Source: Anthocerotibacter panamensis C109 (GTDB taxonomy: Bacteria; Cyanobacteriota; Cyanobacteriia; Gloeobacterales; Anthocerotibacteraceae). From it: DNA of 64,000 bases. The translations under genes and the position numbers were made by a program. Below are positions 9,238-18,221 of the stretch, one piece after another. The stretch covers positions 1 through 64,000 of the forward strand of contig NZ_CP062698.1 in the NCBI RefSeq assembly GCF_018389385.1. The letters are read 5' to 3'. The notes beneath the pieces are model-generated. The model saw only the letters and a list, made by a program, of their open reading frames with translations. It was not told the origin of the DNA and searched no databases. The stretch's first letter is position 1. The number at the start of each line of letters is the position of its first letter.

Positions 9238-9280
9238 AGCGGCGGGTAGCTCAGCGGCGGGTAGCTCAGCGGCGGGTAGC
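9238..9280. repeat. Three tandem 15-bp units at the cyclophilin stop codon
   Basis: AGCGGCGGGTAGCTC repeats at 9238, 9253 and 9268 (last copy 13 bp). On the minus strand each unit reads TGA GCT ACC CGC CGC. Because 15 is a multiple of three, the cyclophilin gene has three successive in-frame TGA stops, each preceded by the codons ACC CGC CGC. Confidence 0.9.
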
Positions 9281-10219
9281 CGGTCGAACTACCAGGGGCA
9301 CATTGCACAGCTCCACGTACCCCGCCGGGACTTTGTACCAATTGTCTTGCCGATTGCGCCGTGATGCGACCAAGGCCGTAAAAGTCGATGTGTCAGTGCG
9401 GAGTACCTCCAAGTTAGTGCGTGCTGACACATCCGCAGCCAAGCGCACGGATTGGATCGGCACACGCTGTTGGGGCTTTTCGTAAAACCCAAGGGCACCC
9501 GTGCCGCGCGGCAGGGCAGAGAGTAACTCGATACCCTGTACCACACGCCCGACTAGCGTAATGTTGCGGTCCAGATGGCGCGGTGCATTGCCAATCACAG
9601 CATACAGTTCAGTGCCACCCCCGGAGTCTGGATCGTTATCGCGGCCCACCCCTACCATTCCATAGCAATGAGCCAGCCACGCCCGACCTGTCTTGGGGTC
9701 ACGTGCGGCAGGGAAGCCATCCGAAAAACCCACCTCAGGCGCGTAGCCATCGGCGTCAGGCAGTCGCGTAAAGGGCAGGTCTTGGGTTAGCGCGATGGTG
9801 AACTCAGCGGTCAAAGTACGCTGAGCCTTCTTGACGGGGCGCTGTTTGTCCTTGTCATCCGCATCGGGATCACCCCACTGCACCACGTAGTTATCCTGTA
9901 CCCGAAGGACCGCAAGACCATCGAAATAGCCCTCGCGCACCAATGCTTTGATATTGGCGGTATGGTGCGGGGCAAAAGCAGGCTTTAACTCAATCACCAC
10001 ACGCCCTGTAGCCAGCTCCAGATAGAGGGTGTTTTCTGGATCTAGAGGCCGCCAGTCGGAAGGCTGCGACGCTGCCAACACATCGGCCATAGTGAGCGGT
10101 TTGACGGGTGCTGCGACTCCGGGAGCCATCAGACCCAAGCCCAAGCCGAAGGCTAAGAACTGCCCTACGCCACGATGACCGACTTGGCGCAGCAGCAATT
10201 TAAGATCATTGGGCTTCAC
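9266..10219 (-). CDS. Exported cyclophilin-type peptidyl-prolyl isomerase
   Basis: 317 residues. N-terminal signal ([20 protein letters not shown], about 20-40), then a cyclophilin fold: [40 protein letters not shown], and [18 protein letters not shown]. The domain is divergent and contains a charged insert ([15 protein letters not shown]) like that of the cyanobacterial/plastid lumenal cyclophilin group (TLP40-like). It accelerates proline isomerisation in exported proteins. The last residues, AlaThrArgArg, come from a 15-bp repeat that continues past the stop. No neighbour indicates a specific client. Confidence 0.85.
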   Translation of the reverse strand: MKPNDLKLLLRQVGHRGVGQFLAFGLGLGLMAPGVAAPVKPLTMADVLAASQPSDWRPLDPENTLYLELATGRVVIELKPAFAPHHTANIKALVREGYFDGLAVLRVQDNYVVQWGDPDADDKDKQRPVKKAQRTLTAEFTIALTQDLPFTRLPDADGYAPEVGFSDGFPAARDPKTGRAWLAHCYGMVGVGRDNDPDSGGGTELYAVIGNAPRHLDRNITLVGRVVQGIELLSALPRGTGALGFYEKPQQRVPIQSVRLAADVSARTNLEVLRTDTSTFTALVASRRNRQDNWYKVPAGYVELCNVPLVVRPATRR

Positions 10220-10350
10220 AAAGGGCTCCCTGTCGCGTGGCTACGGTTGGCGTGTGTCCATAGTGCCATCAAACCCATGGAGTGGTCAGAATTCGCAGGA
10301 CTATACGCTCGAACTTTTCATATTCAATGCGCACAGAGCATTTCAAAAAA

Positions 10351-10423
10351 TGGCCCTGACAGGATTCGAACCTGTGACCTAAGCGTTAGGAGTGCCTCGC
10401 TCTATCCCCTGAGCTACAGAGCC
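10351..10423 (-). tRNA. tRNA-Arg (anticodon CCU)
   Basis: On the minus strand the 73-nt sequence folds as a cloverleaf. The acceptor pairs GGCTCTG with CAGGGCC (one G-U). The D-arm is GCTCAGGGGATAGAGC. The anticodon loop CTCCTAA has U33, CCU at 34-36 and A37. The T-arm is ACAGGTTCGAATCCTGT. The discriminator base is A and CCA is not encoded. The anticodon stem has an A-C mismatch next to the loop and one G-U. It reads AGG codons. Confidence 0.95.
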
Positions 10424-10465
10424 ATAGCGCTTATTATATCGCCCCAGGGCTTTATTCTGCCCCAC

Positions 10466-10849
10466 TCAGAGCACCCGTCCCAAGGTCAAACCCGTCCACG
10501 CACACCCCAATCCCCCCACCACTGTCCCCAACAAATAAATCCATCCCAAGCCCACAGCCCCCCGCTCATAGAGCACCAGCGCCTCGACACTGAACGTACT
10601 GAACGTCGTGAAGCCCCCACAAAGCCCCGTTGTCAACAATAGGCGCGTATTGAGCGAGAAGGGCACGCCCTCATTGAGCCCCAACAAGAGCCCCAACAGC
10701 AGCGAGCCCACCCAATTGATCAAGAGCGTCGCCACCGGGAAATCAGCCCCGAAAACCTTCACCGACCATAGCCCCAGCCCAAAGCGCAGCACCGAACCCA
10801 CACCCCCACCGAACATCACAGCAAGTAGGGGCAAGAGAATCTTCGGCAT
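10466..10849 (-). CDS. crcB: Fluoride channel/exporter FluC (CrcB)
   Basis: Small four-helix membrane protein (127 aa from the ATG at 10849) that dimerises to export fluoride. Diagnostic motifs are GGGVGSVLRFGLG in helix 1, the pore Asn in ATLLINWVGSLLLG, and GLCGGFTTFSTFSVEA in helix 3. A frame extension upstream is possible (ATG at 10882), but AGGATAGGTCT directly before the 10849 ATG favours the shorter form. No fluoride riboswitch is apparent in the short upstream stretch. Confidence 0.92.
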   Translation of the reverse strand: MPKILLPLLAVMFGGGVGSVLRFGLGLWSVKVFGADFPVATLLINWVGSLLLGLLLGLNEGVPFSLNTRLLLTTGLCGGFTTFSTFSVEALVLYERGAVGLGWIYLLGTVVGGLGCAWTGLTLGRVL

Positions 10850-10924
10850 AGACCTATCCTGTTGGGATGAAAGATACAGCATCAGGCGCAGATCAAACTT
10901 AACCTACGCCCTGACGAAAAACGC

Positions 10925-11038
10925 TTAGAACAGGCGTTGGCCCTTCTTCGACAAGGTGAAGAGGAAAAACACGATCCCACCGATGAAGAGCGCTACGACC
11001 CCGAGCCACACAAAAAACATCCATGGTGCCAGTGTCAT
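10925..11038 (-). CDS. 37-residue single-helix membrane peptide
   Basis: Short open frame with a proper ribosome site (TTGAGGTTGCGATG). The product starts MTLAPWMFFVWLGVVALFIG, continues GIVFFLFTLSKKGQRLF and stops. One strongly hydrophobic helix of about 23 residues followed by a basic tail is the architecture of low-molecular-mass photosynthetic or respiratory subunits, but it does not match the Psb, Psa, Pet or Ndh small subunits I can recall. It could be an accessory subunit of a membrane complex. Located between crcB (same strand) and a divergent small gene. Confidence 0.55.
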   Translation of the reverse strand: MTLAPWMFFVWLGVVALFIGGIVFFLFTLSKKGQRLF

Positions 11039-11097
11039 CGCAACCTCAAACCAAATCCCGACCCCTAAATAGTATGCTAAGTAGAGAAAAACGGTGC

Positions 11098-11301
11098 ATG
11101 AGGTTGATTGTGACCCAAGAAAGCGCTTGGTACATCCATCAGCTAGCAGACCAGACCTGTCAGATAACGCCCGAAGCCCGACCCGAAGGCGTCCTTCAGA
11201 TTTGGGGACCTTTTGACACGCAGGGAGAAGCCATCGCCCGCCGCATCGGGCTGATCCGCTCCGGCAAGTGCCAGCCCCTCATCCCCAGACACCCTGCATG
11301 A
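11098..11301 (+). CDS. Small conserved-looking hypothetical protein
   Basis: 67 residues beginning MRLIVTQESAWYIHQLADQT. A longer frame extends upstream from 11023, but the ATG at 11098 begins the protein-like part. The sequence is compact with Trp, Tyr and Gly-Pro (WGPFDTQGEAIARRIGLIRS), suggesting a small alpha/beta fold. It reads like the short cyanobacterial proteins annotated only as hypothetical. No functional motif. An AT-rich stretch (11070-11083, containing TATGCT) may hold its promoter. Confidence 0.55.
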   Translation: MRLIVTQESAWYIHQLADQTCQITPEARPEGVLQIWGPFDTQGEAIARRIGLIRSGKCQPLIPRHPA

Positions 11302-11311
11302 ATAAATCCTG

Positions 11312-11842
11312 CTAACTGACCCAGCGCACCGCAACAAAATGGGCCGGACGTCCCCACCAATCTTTTTGGGGTGTGACACTAAGGACTTCCAGATTGCGCG
11401 GGATAGCCGTCGTGATATGGCGTTGGGCTAGACTCCCCAGGGATTGAGCCATCACCGAAGCCCCATAGACCGCAAGCCCCATACCCATCAGTTGCGAGAG
11501 TGGACGGCGCGGCAGGAGGCTCCCCAAACCCAGGGACAGCCCAAGGGTGAGGAGCATTCCTACCGAAAGGTTGGTGCCACAGCGCGGGTGGACCGCCAGG
11601 GATTCCTCCCCCTGACCGAAGCGCACTAACGCCTGTCGCGCGGCTGCTTCTAGCGCCAGGGTTTCCACGGGGCCATAGATGTAAAATCCCCGGTCGGTGG
11701 AAGTGCCCCCCAAGGTCAAGCGCGGATTGAGTTCTGAGAGGACCCAGACGGTGCCGTGCTCCAGGCCATGACACTGACGCAGAGCTTCCAGATTGAAAAA
11801 GGAAGTGGGAGCGGGGCGGGTAGCCGTGGATGAACTGGTCAT
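11312..11842 (-). CDS. DUF6391-type cyanobacterial membrane protein
   Basis: 176 residues with the characteristic N-terminal CHGLEHGTVWVLSELNP motif (HGLEHAT-like in the family) and a glycine-rich central part. Two hydrophobic stretches (SVGMLLTLGLSLGLGSLL and LMGMGLAVYGASVMAQSLG) suggest membrane insertion. The C-terminus is a soluble beta-rich tail ending GRPAHFVAVRWVS. The HxxEH arrangement could bind metal (inference). It follows hslO by 14 bp on the same strand and may be co-transcribed. Family assignment is from memory of the motif; function is unknown. Confidence 0.6.
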   Translation of the reverse strand: MTSSSTATRPAPTSFFNLEALRQCHGLEHGTVWVLSELNPRLTLGGTSTDRGFYIYGPVETLALEAAARQALVRFGQGEESLAVHPRCGTNLSVGMLLTLGLSLGLGSLLPRRPLSQLMGMGLAVYGASVMAQSLGSLAQRHITTAIPRNLEVLSVTPQKDWWGRPAHFVAVRWVS

Positions 11843-11856
11843 AGGATCACCGTGGA

Positions 11857-12756
11857 TTAGGGCGCGGATTCCTGCTCGATGTCTGCAATCAGTTTATCCA
11901 ACTGGGTTGCTGTGATTTGATAAATCTCGTTACAGAAGTGGCAGGTGGCTTCAGCCCCGTTGTCTTGGGCGATCATATCCTCTAGTTCAGCGGTCCCGAG
12001 CATTTTGAGCGCACCCAAGACCCGCTCGGCGGAGCAGTTGCAATTAAAACGCAGGAGTTTTACTTCCGAGAAAAACTCCAACTCTTGCTCCCCCAAAATC
12101 TCTTCTAAAATCGTCGTGAGCCCCTTGCCCGCCCGTAGGTAGGTGGTGATGCCTTGGACCGTGGTGAGCCGTTCCTCCAGCCACTGAGCCAATTCTTCCT
12201 GGTCTTCCGAGGGCAACAGTTGAATCAGGATGCCTCCAGACGCCTCGACCCCCTGAGCGCTGACAAAGACCCCCAACAGCGCCGCCGAAGCCGTCTGTTC
12301 TGAAGAGGCCAAGTACTGGGTGATATCATCGCCAATTTCACCGGAGACCAGCTCCACAGTTCCCGAATAGGGATAGCCGTAGCCCAGGTCTTTCACCACA
12401 TGGAGATAGCCGGTGCTCCCGACAGCTTTGCCCACATCCAGCTTACCCAAGGCATTGGGAGGAAGTTCAATGGAGGGATTCTTCACATAGCCGCGCACGG
12501 TCCCATCCGCCCCGGCATCCACAAAAATGCCCCCCAGCGGACCATCTCCCAGGACCCGGACGTTGACCCTTGCCTCTTCAGACTTGAGGCTACAGCTCAA
12601 AAGCAGTCCGGCGGTCATGGTCCGGCCTAAAGCCGCAGTCGCAACCTTGGAGAGGCGATGACGGACACGGGCCTCCTCCACCAGCCGGGTACTGAGGATA
12701 CCAATAGCCTGTATCCGCCCCTGGGCTGCGGTCGCGCGAATTAACTGATCTGCCAT
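11857..12756 (-). CDS. hslO: Redox-regulated chaperone Hsp33
   Basis: Cytoplasmic holdase activated by oxidation. From the ATG at 12756 (MADQLIRATAAQGRIQAIG) the product is 299 aa, the normal length; an upstream in-frame start would add 31 residues lacking family similarity. The C-terminal zinc redox switch is intact: CNC in FNCNCSAERV and CHFC in ATCHFCNEIY. The substrate-binding domain carries the conserved GDGPLGGIFVDAGADGTVRG segment. It stands divergent to the gene at 12901. Confidence 0.95.
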   Translation of the reverse strand: MADQLIRATAAQGRIQAIGILSTRLVEEARVRHRLSKVATAALGRTMTAGLLLSCSLKSEEARVNVRVLGDGPLGGIFVDAGADGTVRGYVKNPSIELPPNALGKLDVGKAVGSTGYLHVVKDLGYGYPYSGTVELVSGEIGDDITQYLASSEQTASAALLGVFVSAQGVEASGGILIQLLPSEDQEELAQWLEERLTTVQGITTYLRAGKGLTTILEEILGEQELEFFSEVKLLRFNCNCSAERVLGALKMLGTAELEDMIAQDNGAEATCHFCNEIYQITATQLDKLIADIEQESAP

Positions 12757-12900
12757 GAGGGTTCTCAATGCATCCTTGACTATTCTGCCATCCTGCCTGA
12801 GAAACCTCCTAATGCCCATAGGTCCGGGAGTATTTCCACAGGTGCTCAACTATGGCGACTCTAGCGAGATAGACTTAGAGGAGCGACACCTACACAAGAT

Positions 12901-14496
12901 TTGGGGCATAATTTGGTGTTGACAGACATTCAAGCCCAAGCTATCCAGCGCCTGCCCCGCACGACCCATGTCTGGCAAGGGGACTTGCGTGCTCTGGATT
13001 CCCTGGCCTCCGTACGCGGCATTGATGGAGGCTTGACGGGGGTGTTCTGGATCGACGAAGCAACGGCAGCCCCACGGTCGGTTCATCCTTGTGTAGTCAC
13101 CCATGACCATCAAAAGCCTCCTCTTATCTTGGAGGGGTTGATTGAAGCGCTCCTGAGTCCGATTCAGGGAAATCCCGTCCGCCCCAGGCAGTTGGTGGTC
13201 TGCCGCCGCGAGTACCAATTCTATTTGCGCGGCGTCCTCCAAAACTTTGATATTCAGGTGGAGTACCGGCCCCAATTGCCCTTGATGGATGAGGTTCTGG
13301 TCTTTTTGGCCGAGCAGATGGGCGGGGGGCGTCGCTTTTTGCCCAGGATTCCTGACGATCTGCCCGAGGACCAAGTCCTCAGACCCCAGGACTATGCCCG
13401 ACTGAGAGACCTGTACCAGCAAACTGTGGCCCTTTGGCGGCGTGCCCCCTGGAACTACCTTGCCGAGAGGCCGCCCCTTGTCATCACCCTCAACCAATGG
13501 GGTATCAAGACGCTCCAAGCGAGCATCTTGGGTGCGACTGAACTGCAAGTGGGCGTGGTCTTTTATTACAACCGCGCGGACTGCGACAACCGCACTCCCC
13601 ACGACGACGGTATTGGTTTGCGTTCCTACGATGCCCTCTACCTACATTTTCAGCCGGAGGAAGAGGTCTCGCTATCGTTAGTTGAGCTCTACCAAACCCA
13701 TCACTGGCCGCAGCCCAACCAAAACACTTTTGTGGAGGTGGGTCGTGTGGTCAAAGGACAGGGTTTACGTCCTTTGGGCCGGACTGAAGTACTCATCGTC
13801 CAGACTGCCCTGAGTGCCCTCAACCTCTTCTTGAGCAAGCAGGGCCGCCGTCTGCGCGAACAGCCCAACCAGAAAACCACCTATACCTGTAGTGTGCCCC
13901 ATCCGCAGGACGGGGGTAAACTCCCTATCTGGGTGGAATACGAGCCCTTGCCGGTGGCTCCATTGGAGCTGGTGCCCTGGAGCGGGCTGGTCCGCGACGA
14001 CCTCTTCCCGGAAGGTATGTCCGTCCTCTACGAAGTCATTCCCTGGTCTACCGTCTCGATGCTAGAAGTCGTCGCCGGGGTCTCCCGTCCTGCGCCTCGG
14101 GATGTGCCGATGGGGACTTTGGGCTTCCCCGTGGTGATGCTTGCCCTCAAAACTCGAGCTGCGCAGAAGGTCTGTCAGCGCCTGCTGGACGAAAATTTCC
14201 TCGGGGTGGTCTTTGCACAGCAGATTGAGGGGGGAGAAGTCGTGGACTTTACGATGGTGACCACCCAGCGCGGGGGGGGCTATCTGGTGCTAGACATGGA
14301 GCATGAACGGGAGCACCGCGCCGAACTCCAAAAATTCCAGCAGGCACAACGGCTCTGTCAGGGAGGCCATGGACTGGTTATCATCAAGGACCGTCGGGGG
14401 TCTTCCTTTGACCCTGAAGATGTGGTCGGTATCTTTACATGCAATGGGGTGACGGACCTCGATTTACAGTTGTTGCAAGAGTCTTTCCCAGAGTAA
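12901..14496 (+). CDS. Large hypothetical cytoplasmic protein
   Basis: About 531 residues without a signal peptide or membrane segment. Parts resemble cyanobacterial proteins of the DUF6930 type, but I am not certain. Visible features are a Tyr-rich region around 105-130, a central acidic stretch, and a C-terminal alpha/beta part with an acidic-basic helix (LDMEHEREHRAELQKFQQ). No catalytic motif was identified. The start is doubtful: TTG at 12901, GTG at 12916 and TTG at 12919 are all possible. The stop lies four bases before gcvT, so the two probably form an operon. Confidence 0.7.
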   Translation: MGHNLVLTDIQAQAIQRLPRTTHVWQGDLRALDSLASVRGIDGGLTGVFWIDEATAAPRSVHPCVVTHDHQKPPLILEGLIEALLSPIQGNPVRPRQLVVCRREYQFYLRGVLQNFDIQVEYRPQLPLMDEVLVFLAEQMGGGRRFLPRIPDDLPEDQVLRPQDYARLRDLYQQTVALWRRAPWNYLAERPPLVITLNQWGIKTLQASILGATELQVGVVFYYNRADCDNRTPHDDGIGLRSYDALYLHFQPEEEVSLSLVELYQTHHWPQPNQNTFVEVGRVVKGQGLRPLGRTEVLIVQTALSALNLFLSKQGRRLREQPNQKTTYTCSVPHPQDGGKLPIWVEYEPLPVAPLELVPWSGLVRDDLFPEGMSVLYEVIPWSTVSMLEVVAGVSRPAPRDVPMGTLGFPVVMLALKTRAAQKVCQRLLDENFLGVVFAQQIEGGEVVDFTMVTTQRGGGYLVLDMEHEREHRAELQKFQQAQRLCQGGHGLVIIKDRRGSSFDPEDVVGIFTCNGVTDLDLQLLQESFPE

Positions 14497-14500
14497 AGCG

Positions 14501-15556
14501 GTGAACAGTACCCCCCTTGCGCCTTACTATCCGCCGCATCGTCTGGTTGAATTTGCCGGTTGGCAGATGCCTGTTTTCTTTGAAGGGGTGCTCAAGGAGC
14601 ATCATGCGGTGCGTCAGGCGGTGGGTCTTTTTGACATCGCCCATATGGGTAAGTTTATCCTGAGCGCTCCTCTTGCTGAACTGGAGTCGCTGGTGCCCTC
14701 CTCTTTGGGCAAACTCCAGCCGGGGCAGGCTCAGTACACCCTCTTACTCAATGAAGCGGGGGGCATTCTGGATGATGTCATTTTTTACTATCTCGGTGGG
14801 GACCGATGGCGGGTCATTGTCAATGCCGCGACCCGAGCTAAAGATTTTGCCTGGATTCAGGGGCACCTCGCGCTGGGAAGGGTGCACGACGAGTCGGATG
14901 ACTACATACTGTTAGCCCTTCAGGGACCTAAGGCTGGGCTTACGCTCCAGCAACTGTGTACCGAGGACTTGAGCACATGGGAGCGCTTTGGTCACGGGAC
15001 AGCCACGATCCTGGGTCAGCCGGTCTGGCTAGCCCGAACGGGCTACACCGGGGAGGATGGCTTTGAAATCCTGCTGCCATCAACCGCAGGCATTACCCTG
15101 TGGCAAGAACTCCTCAGCCGGGGCTGCACCCCTTGCGGGTTGGGTTGTCGCGACAGTCTGCGCCTGGAGGCCGCTATGCACCTCTATGGACAGGACATGG
15201 ACGAACAGACCAACCCTCTGGAAGCGGGGTTGGGTTGGGTTATCGGTAAAGAAAAGAGAGACTTTATTGGACGTGAAGCTCTGGAGCGGGCCAAAGAAAA
15301 GGGCCTCTCTTGTCGGCTGGTGGGTCTGCAAATGCAGGGGCGGGGTATTGCCCGTCATGGCTACGAAATTGTCAGCGCGGGAGAAGTGATAGGAGTGGTG
15401 ACCAGTGGTGGCCCTTCCCCGACCCTCAACTGCAACATTGCGCTGGGTTATGTGCCCGCAGAACAGGCCAAATTGGGAACCCAACTAGCTATCCGCATCC
15501 GCAACCAAGAGGTACCTGCGGTGATTGTGAAGCGACCCTTTTACAAGCGGGACTAA
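14501..15556 (+). CDS. gcvT: Glycine cleavage system T protein (aminomethyltransferase)
   Basis: Tetrahydrofolate-dependent aminomethyltransferase, 351 aa. N-terminal EFAGWQMPVFFEGVLKEHHAV region, the folate-site Asp/Met segment LFDIAHMGKF, the YTGEDGFEI motif (ARTGYTGEDGFEILLP), and GLGCRDSLRLEAAMHLYGQD with the conserved RDSLRLE. C-terminal barrel GVVTSGGPSPTLNCNIALGY. GTG start. The P, H and L proteins are not in this window. It follows a hypothetical gene by four bases. Confidence 0.95.
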   Translation: MNSTPLAPYYPPHRLVEFAGWQMPVFFEGVLKEHHAVRQAVGLFDIAHMGKFILSAPLAELESLVPSSLGKLQPGQAQYTLLLNEAGGILDDVIFYYLGGDRWRVIVNAATRAKDFAWIQGHLALGRVHDESDDYILLALQGPKAGLTLQQLCTEDLSTWERFGHGTATILGQPVWLARTGYTGEDGFEILLPSTAGITLWQELLSRGCTPCGLGCRDSLRLEAAMHLYGQDMDEQTNPLEAGLGWVIGKEKRDFIGREALERAKEKGLSCRLVGLQMQGRGIARHGYEIVSAGEVIGVVTSGGPSPTLNCNIALGYVPAEQAKLGTQLAIRIRNQEVPAVIVKRPFYKRD

Positions 15557-15660
15557 GCGAGGCACCGGTCTTGCTGAGTCCTCTGCTCTAAGATGTCAAT
15601 GAGTTTGGCACAAGCCCAGCCGTGGCTAGGAGAGCTTCGTCGTGGGAGCTCAGGAGCAGG

Positions 15661-16587
15661 TCAAAGCGTCTTCAGGGGGACCGGAGTCAGCCAGTGTTGG
15701 TATTGGGGGAGATGCCCATGGATGACTTTATCGAAGAGGTCCATCAGTTTTTGAGTGACCGGGCCCGGTTTGCCGGTACCGATGGGATGAAAATCAATTT
15801 GGGTCACCGGCGAGACCTCCGCCGCAGTACCGCAGAGCAGGACTTCATCCGCGATGTAGAGTTCGGTGCGGTCTACCGGGCGCTTCTCGATGGGGATACC
15901 CAACTCGGCACTCGCCAGGGTCATGATGGTGTCGCGGGTGATCCCTTCGAGGATATTGTCGGTGATACCGGGCGTGATGAGCGTGCCATTGCGGACAATC
16001 ATCAGGTTCATAGCCGAGCCCTCAGCGACGTGTCCATCCTGATTGAGGACGATGGCGTCGTCAAACCCGGCTAGAGCAGCATCAGTCTTGGCAAGGGCGG
16101 TGTTGACGTAGGCTCCGTTTACCTTGGCGCGAGCGGGGATCATGTTGTCGTCGAGCCTGCGCCAGGAAGAAATGGTCAGATGTAGACCCTCTTTATTGAG
16201 GTAGGCTCCCATCGGCTCCGCAAAAAGGAGAAATTCATCGCGGGTATCGGGGACGACCAGAACCGGGCCAATGCGCGTGTCGGCCTTGTAGATAATGGGG
16301 CGTAGGTAGGTGTTGGTGCGAAATTGATTGCGCTGGAGAATTTCGACGCTGCGCTGGATCATGCCCGCTAAATCTTGGGGGGAATGGAGGCGCAGGATCT
16401 TAGCGCTGTTGAGAATGCGCTTGTAGTGGTCCTCGGCGCGGAAGATATACAGTAGGTCCTCGGCGGGCACCCAGTACGCCTTGATCCCTTCAAAGACCGC
16501 TGTGCCGTAGAGAAAGGCATGGGTGCGGATATCTAGAGTCGCTTCAGAAAGGGGGACAAAGGCCCCGCGCACAAAGGCTACGTCCAT
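15661..16587 (-). CDS. ilvE: Branched-chain amino acid aminotransferase
   Basis: PLP fold-type IV aminotransferase, last step of Leu/Ile/Val synthesis. Visible: GTAVFEGIKAYW near the N-terminus, the PLP lysine in ARAKVNGAYVNTALAK, EGSAMNLMIV, and GITRDTIMTLASAELG followed by CGTAAEVSPV. The ATG at 16587 has GAAG upstream and fits the family N-terminus; a GTG five codons earlier is also possible. About 308 aa, normal. Divergent from the phosphohexomutase gene across 88 bp that must hold both promoters. Confidence 0.94.
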   Translation of the reverse strand: MDVAFVRGAFVPLSEATLDIRTHAFLYGTAVFEGIKAYWVPAEDLLYIFRAEDHYKRILNSAKILRLHSPQDLAGMIQRSVEILQRNQFRTNTYLRPIIYKADTRIGPVLVVPDTRDEFLLFAEPMGAYLNKEGLHLTISSWRRLDDNMIPARAKVNGAYVNTALAKTDAALAGFDDAIVLNQDGHVAEGSAMNLMIVRNGTLITPGITDNILEGITRDTIMTLASAELGIPIEKRPVDRTELYIADEVLLCGTAAEVSPVTQIDFHPIGTGKPGPVTQKLMDLFDKVIHGHLPQYQHWLTPVPLKTL

Positions 16588-16675
16588 AGTTCTTCGATTC
16601 ACACTAAGTTATGGTAACAGGCTCCCCGTCCCAAAGGACGGTAGGATACAGACAAATTGTCCCTGAGGGCAGAGG

Positions 16676-18064
16676 ATGACCATTCGTTTTGGGACCGATG
16701 GCTGGCGGGCCATCATTGGCGACGATTTCACCTTCAGCAACCTACGTCAGGTGGCCCGAGTCAGTGCTCAGGTTCTAGCCAAGACCTATAGCGGTACCGG
16801 CATTTTGGTGGGGTATGACCACCGCTTTCTCTCGCCGGAATTTGCTCGAGCGGTCGCAGAAACTCTCGTGGCAGACGGGTTTGAGGTCTATCTAGCGGAT
16901 CAGGCTTCGCCGACCCCAGCGATTAGTTGGGCCGTAAAAAAACGCGGTGCCTTGGGCGGCTTGATCATCACCGCTAGCCACAATCCGCCGCAGTGGTCCG
17001 GGCTCAAGGTGAAAGGAGCCTTTGGCGGCTCGGTCCCTGAAACGGTGACCCAGCAAATCGAACAGGGGCTCGACAGCGGTCTAGCGATTCCTAAGGGTAA
17101 GGGAACACTACAGTCTTTTGACCCCTGGGAACTCTATCTGGAACAACTGCGCACTCGGGTGGACCTAGAGGCGATTCGACAGACGCCCTTTACTGTTTTT
17201 CTGGACACCATGCATGGCTCGGGGGCGGGGGGGCTTACCCGGCTCGGGATACCGGTCCAAGCGTTGCGCGGTGAGCGTGACCCTCTTTTTGGCGGGGTGA
17301 GCCCAGAGCCGGTGGCAAAAAATCTAGCTCCAGCCTTCCGGGCGGTCAAAGCTGCCGCGCAACCTGCCGTGGTTTTAGTCTTTGACGGTGATGCTGACCG
17401 CATTGGAGCGGTCAACGGAGATGGAACCTACCTCAACTGCCAAGTCCTTATCCCGCTCCTCATCGACCATCTAGCCCGCACCCGAGGGGGTAGTGGCGCG
17501 GTGGTCAAGACTTTAAGCGGCTCGGATTTGTTCCGCCGGGTGGCCTTGGCTCGGGGTTTGCCTGTCTACGAAACAGCGATTGGCTTCAAGTACATCGCCG
17601 AGATCATGGAGTGCGAGCCCGTCTTATTAGGCGGCGAAGAATCAGGAGGCATCGGCTACCGCGACCACATGCCGGAGCGTGACGCCCTGCTGTCCGCCCT
17701 TTACCTGCTTGAGATCTTGGCGCACTCCCCGCAGTCACTGCTAGAGCGCTATCAGGATTTGTGTCGCGAATGCCAGTTCACTCCAGTCTATGACCGCATT
17801 GATGTCACGCTGCCCGATGAAACGTTTAAAGCACAACTCAAAGAACGTCTCGTCACCGCGCCCCCGCTGCGCGTCTGCGGGCAAGAGATCCAAGAGCACC
17901 TCACTACCGATGGGCACAAGTTTCGTCTTGCAGATGACCGCTGGTTGTTGATTCGCTTCAGTGGAACGGAGCCCCTTTTGCGCCTCTACTGTGAAGGCCA
18001 ATCCCCAGCTCAGGTTCAGGAGACGCTCCTCTGGGCCAAGCAATGGGCTCTGGCAGTTTGTTAA
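16676..18064 (+). CDS. Phosphoglucomutase/phosphomannomutase family protein
   Basis: Alpha-D-phosphohexomutase of 462 aa with all four domains. The phosphoserine loop is TASHNPPQWSGLKVKG, the metal loop DGDADRIGAV, the sugar-specificity loop GGEESGGIG and the phosphate-binding loop RFSGTEPLLRLY. It interconverts hexose 1- and 6-phosphates for glycogen or cell-wall sugar synthesis. The GEESGG loop is shared by glucose- and mannose-specific members, so specificity is not settled by sequence alone. Start ATG at 16676 with AGAGG upstream. Confidence 0.93.
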   Translation: MTIRFGTDGWRAIIGDDFTFSNLRQVARVSAQVLAKTYSGTGILVGYDHRFLSPEFARAVAETLVADGFEVYLADQASPTPAISWAVKKRGALGGLIITASHNPPQWSGLKVKGAFGGSVPETVTQQIEQGLDSGLAIPKGKGTLQSFDPWELYLEQLRTRVDLEAIRQTPFTVFLDTMHGSGAGGLTRLGIPVQALRGERDPLFGGVSPEPVAKNLAPAFRAVKAAAQPAVVLVFDGDADRIGAVNGDGTYLNCQVLIPLLIDHLARTRGGSGAVVKTLSGSDLFRRVALARGLPVYETAIGFKYIAEIMECEPVLLGGEESGGIGYRDHMPERDALLSALYLLEILAHSPQSLLERYQDLCRECQFTPVYDRIDVTLPDETFKAQLKERLVTAPPLRVCGQEIQEHLTTDGHKFRLADDRWLLIRFSGTEPLLRLYCEGQSPAQVQETLLWAKQWALAVC

Positions 18065-18221
18065 ACCCAGTCGAGGTAGGAATTGGTCGCCTGCTCCATA
18101 CGCCCCTGAGCCTACGCTCAGCTTCATTAGCTAGGGTGCCAAGTCAGGATGTCCCTCATCTGACAGGTCTAGCGCGGCATACTCCTTAGGGCACAATGAT
18201 AAAGCAGGAAAAGCGATTGAA

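Noticed and set aside
12850-13602. 250-codon minus-strand frame
   Set aside because: Fully antisense to the hypothetical gene at 12901-14496, whose frame continues into gcvT and shows better coding character.
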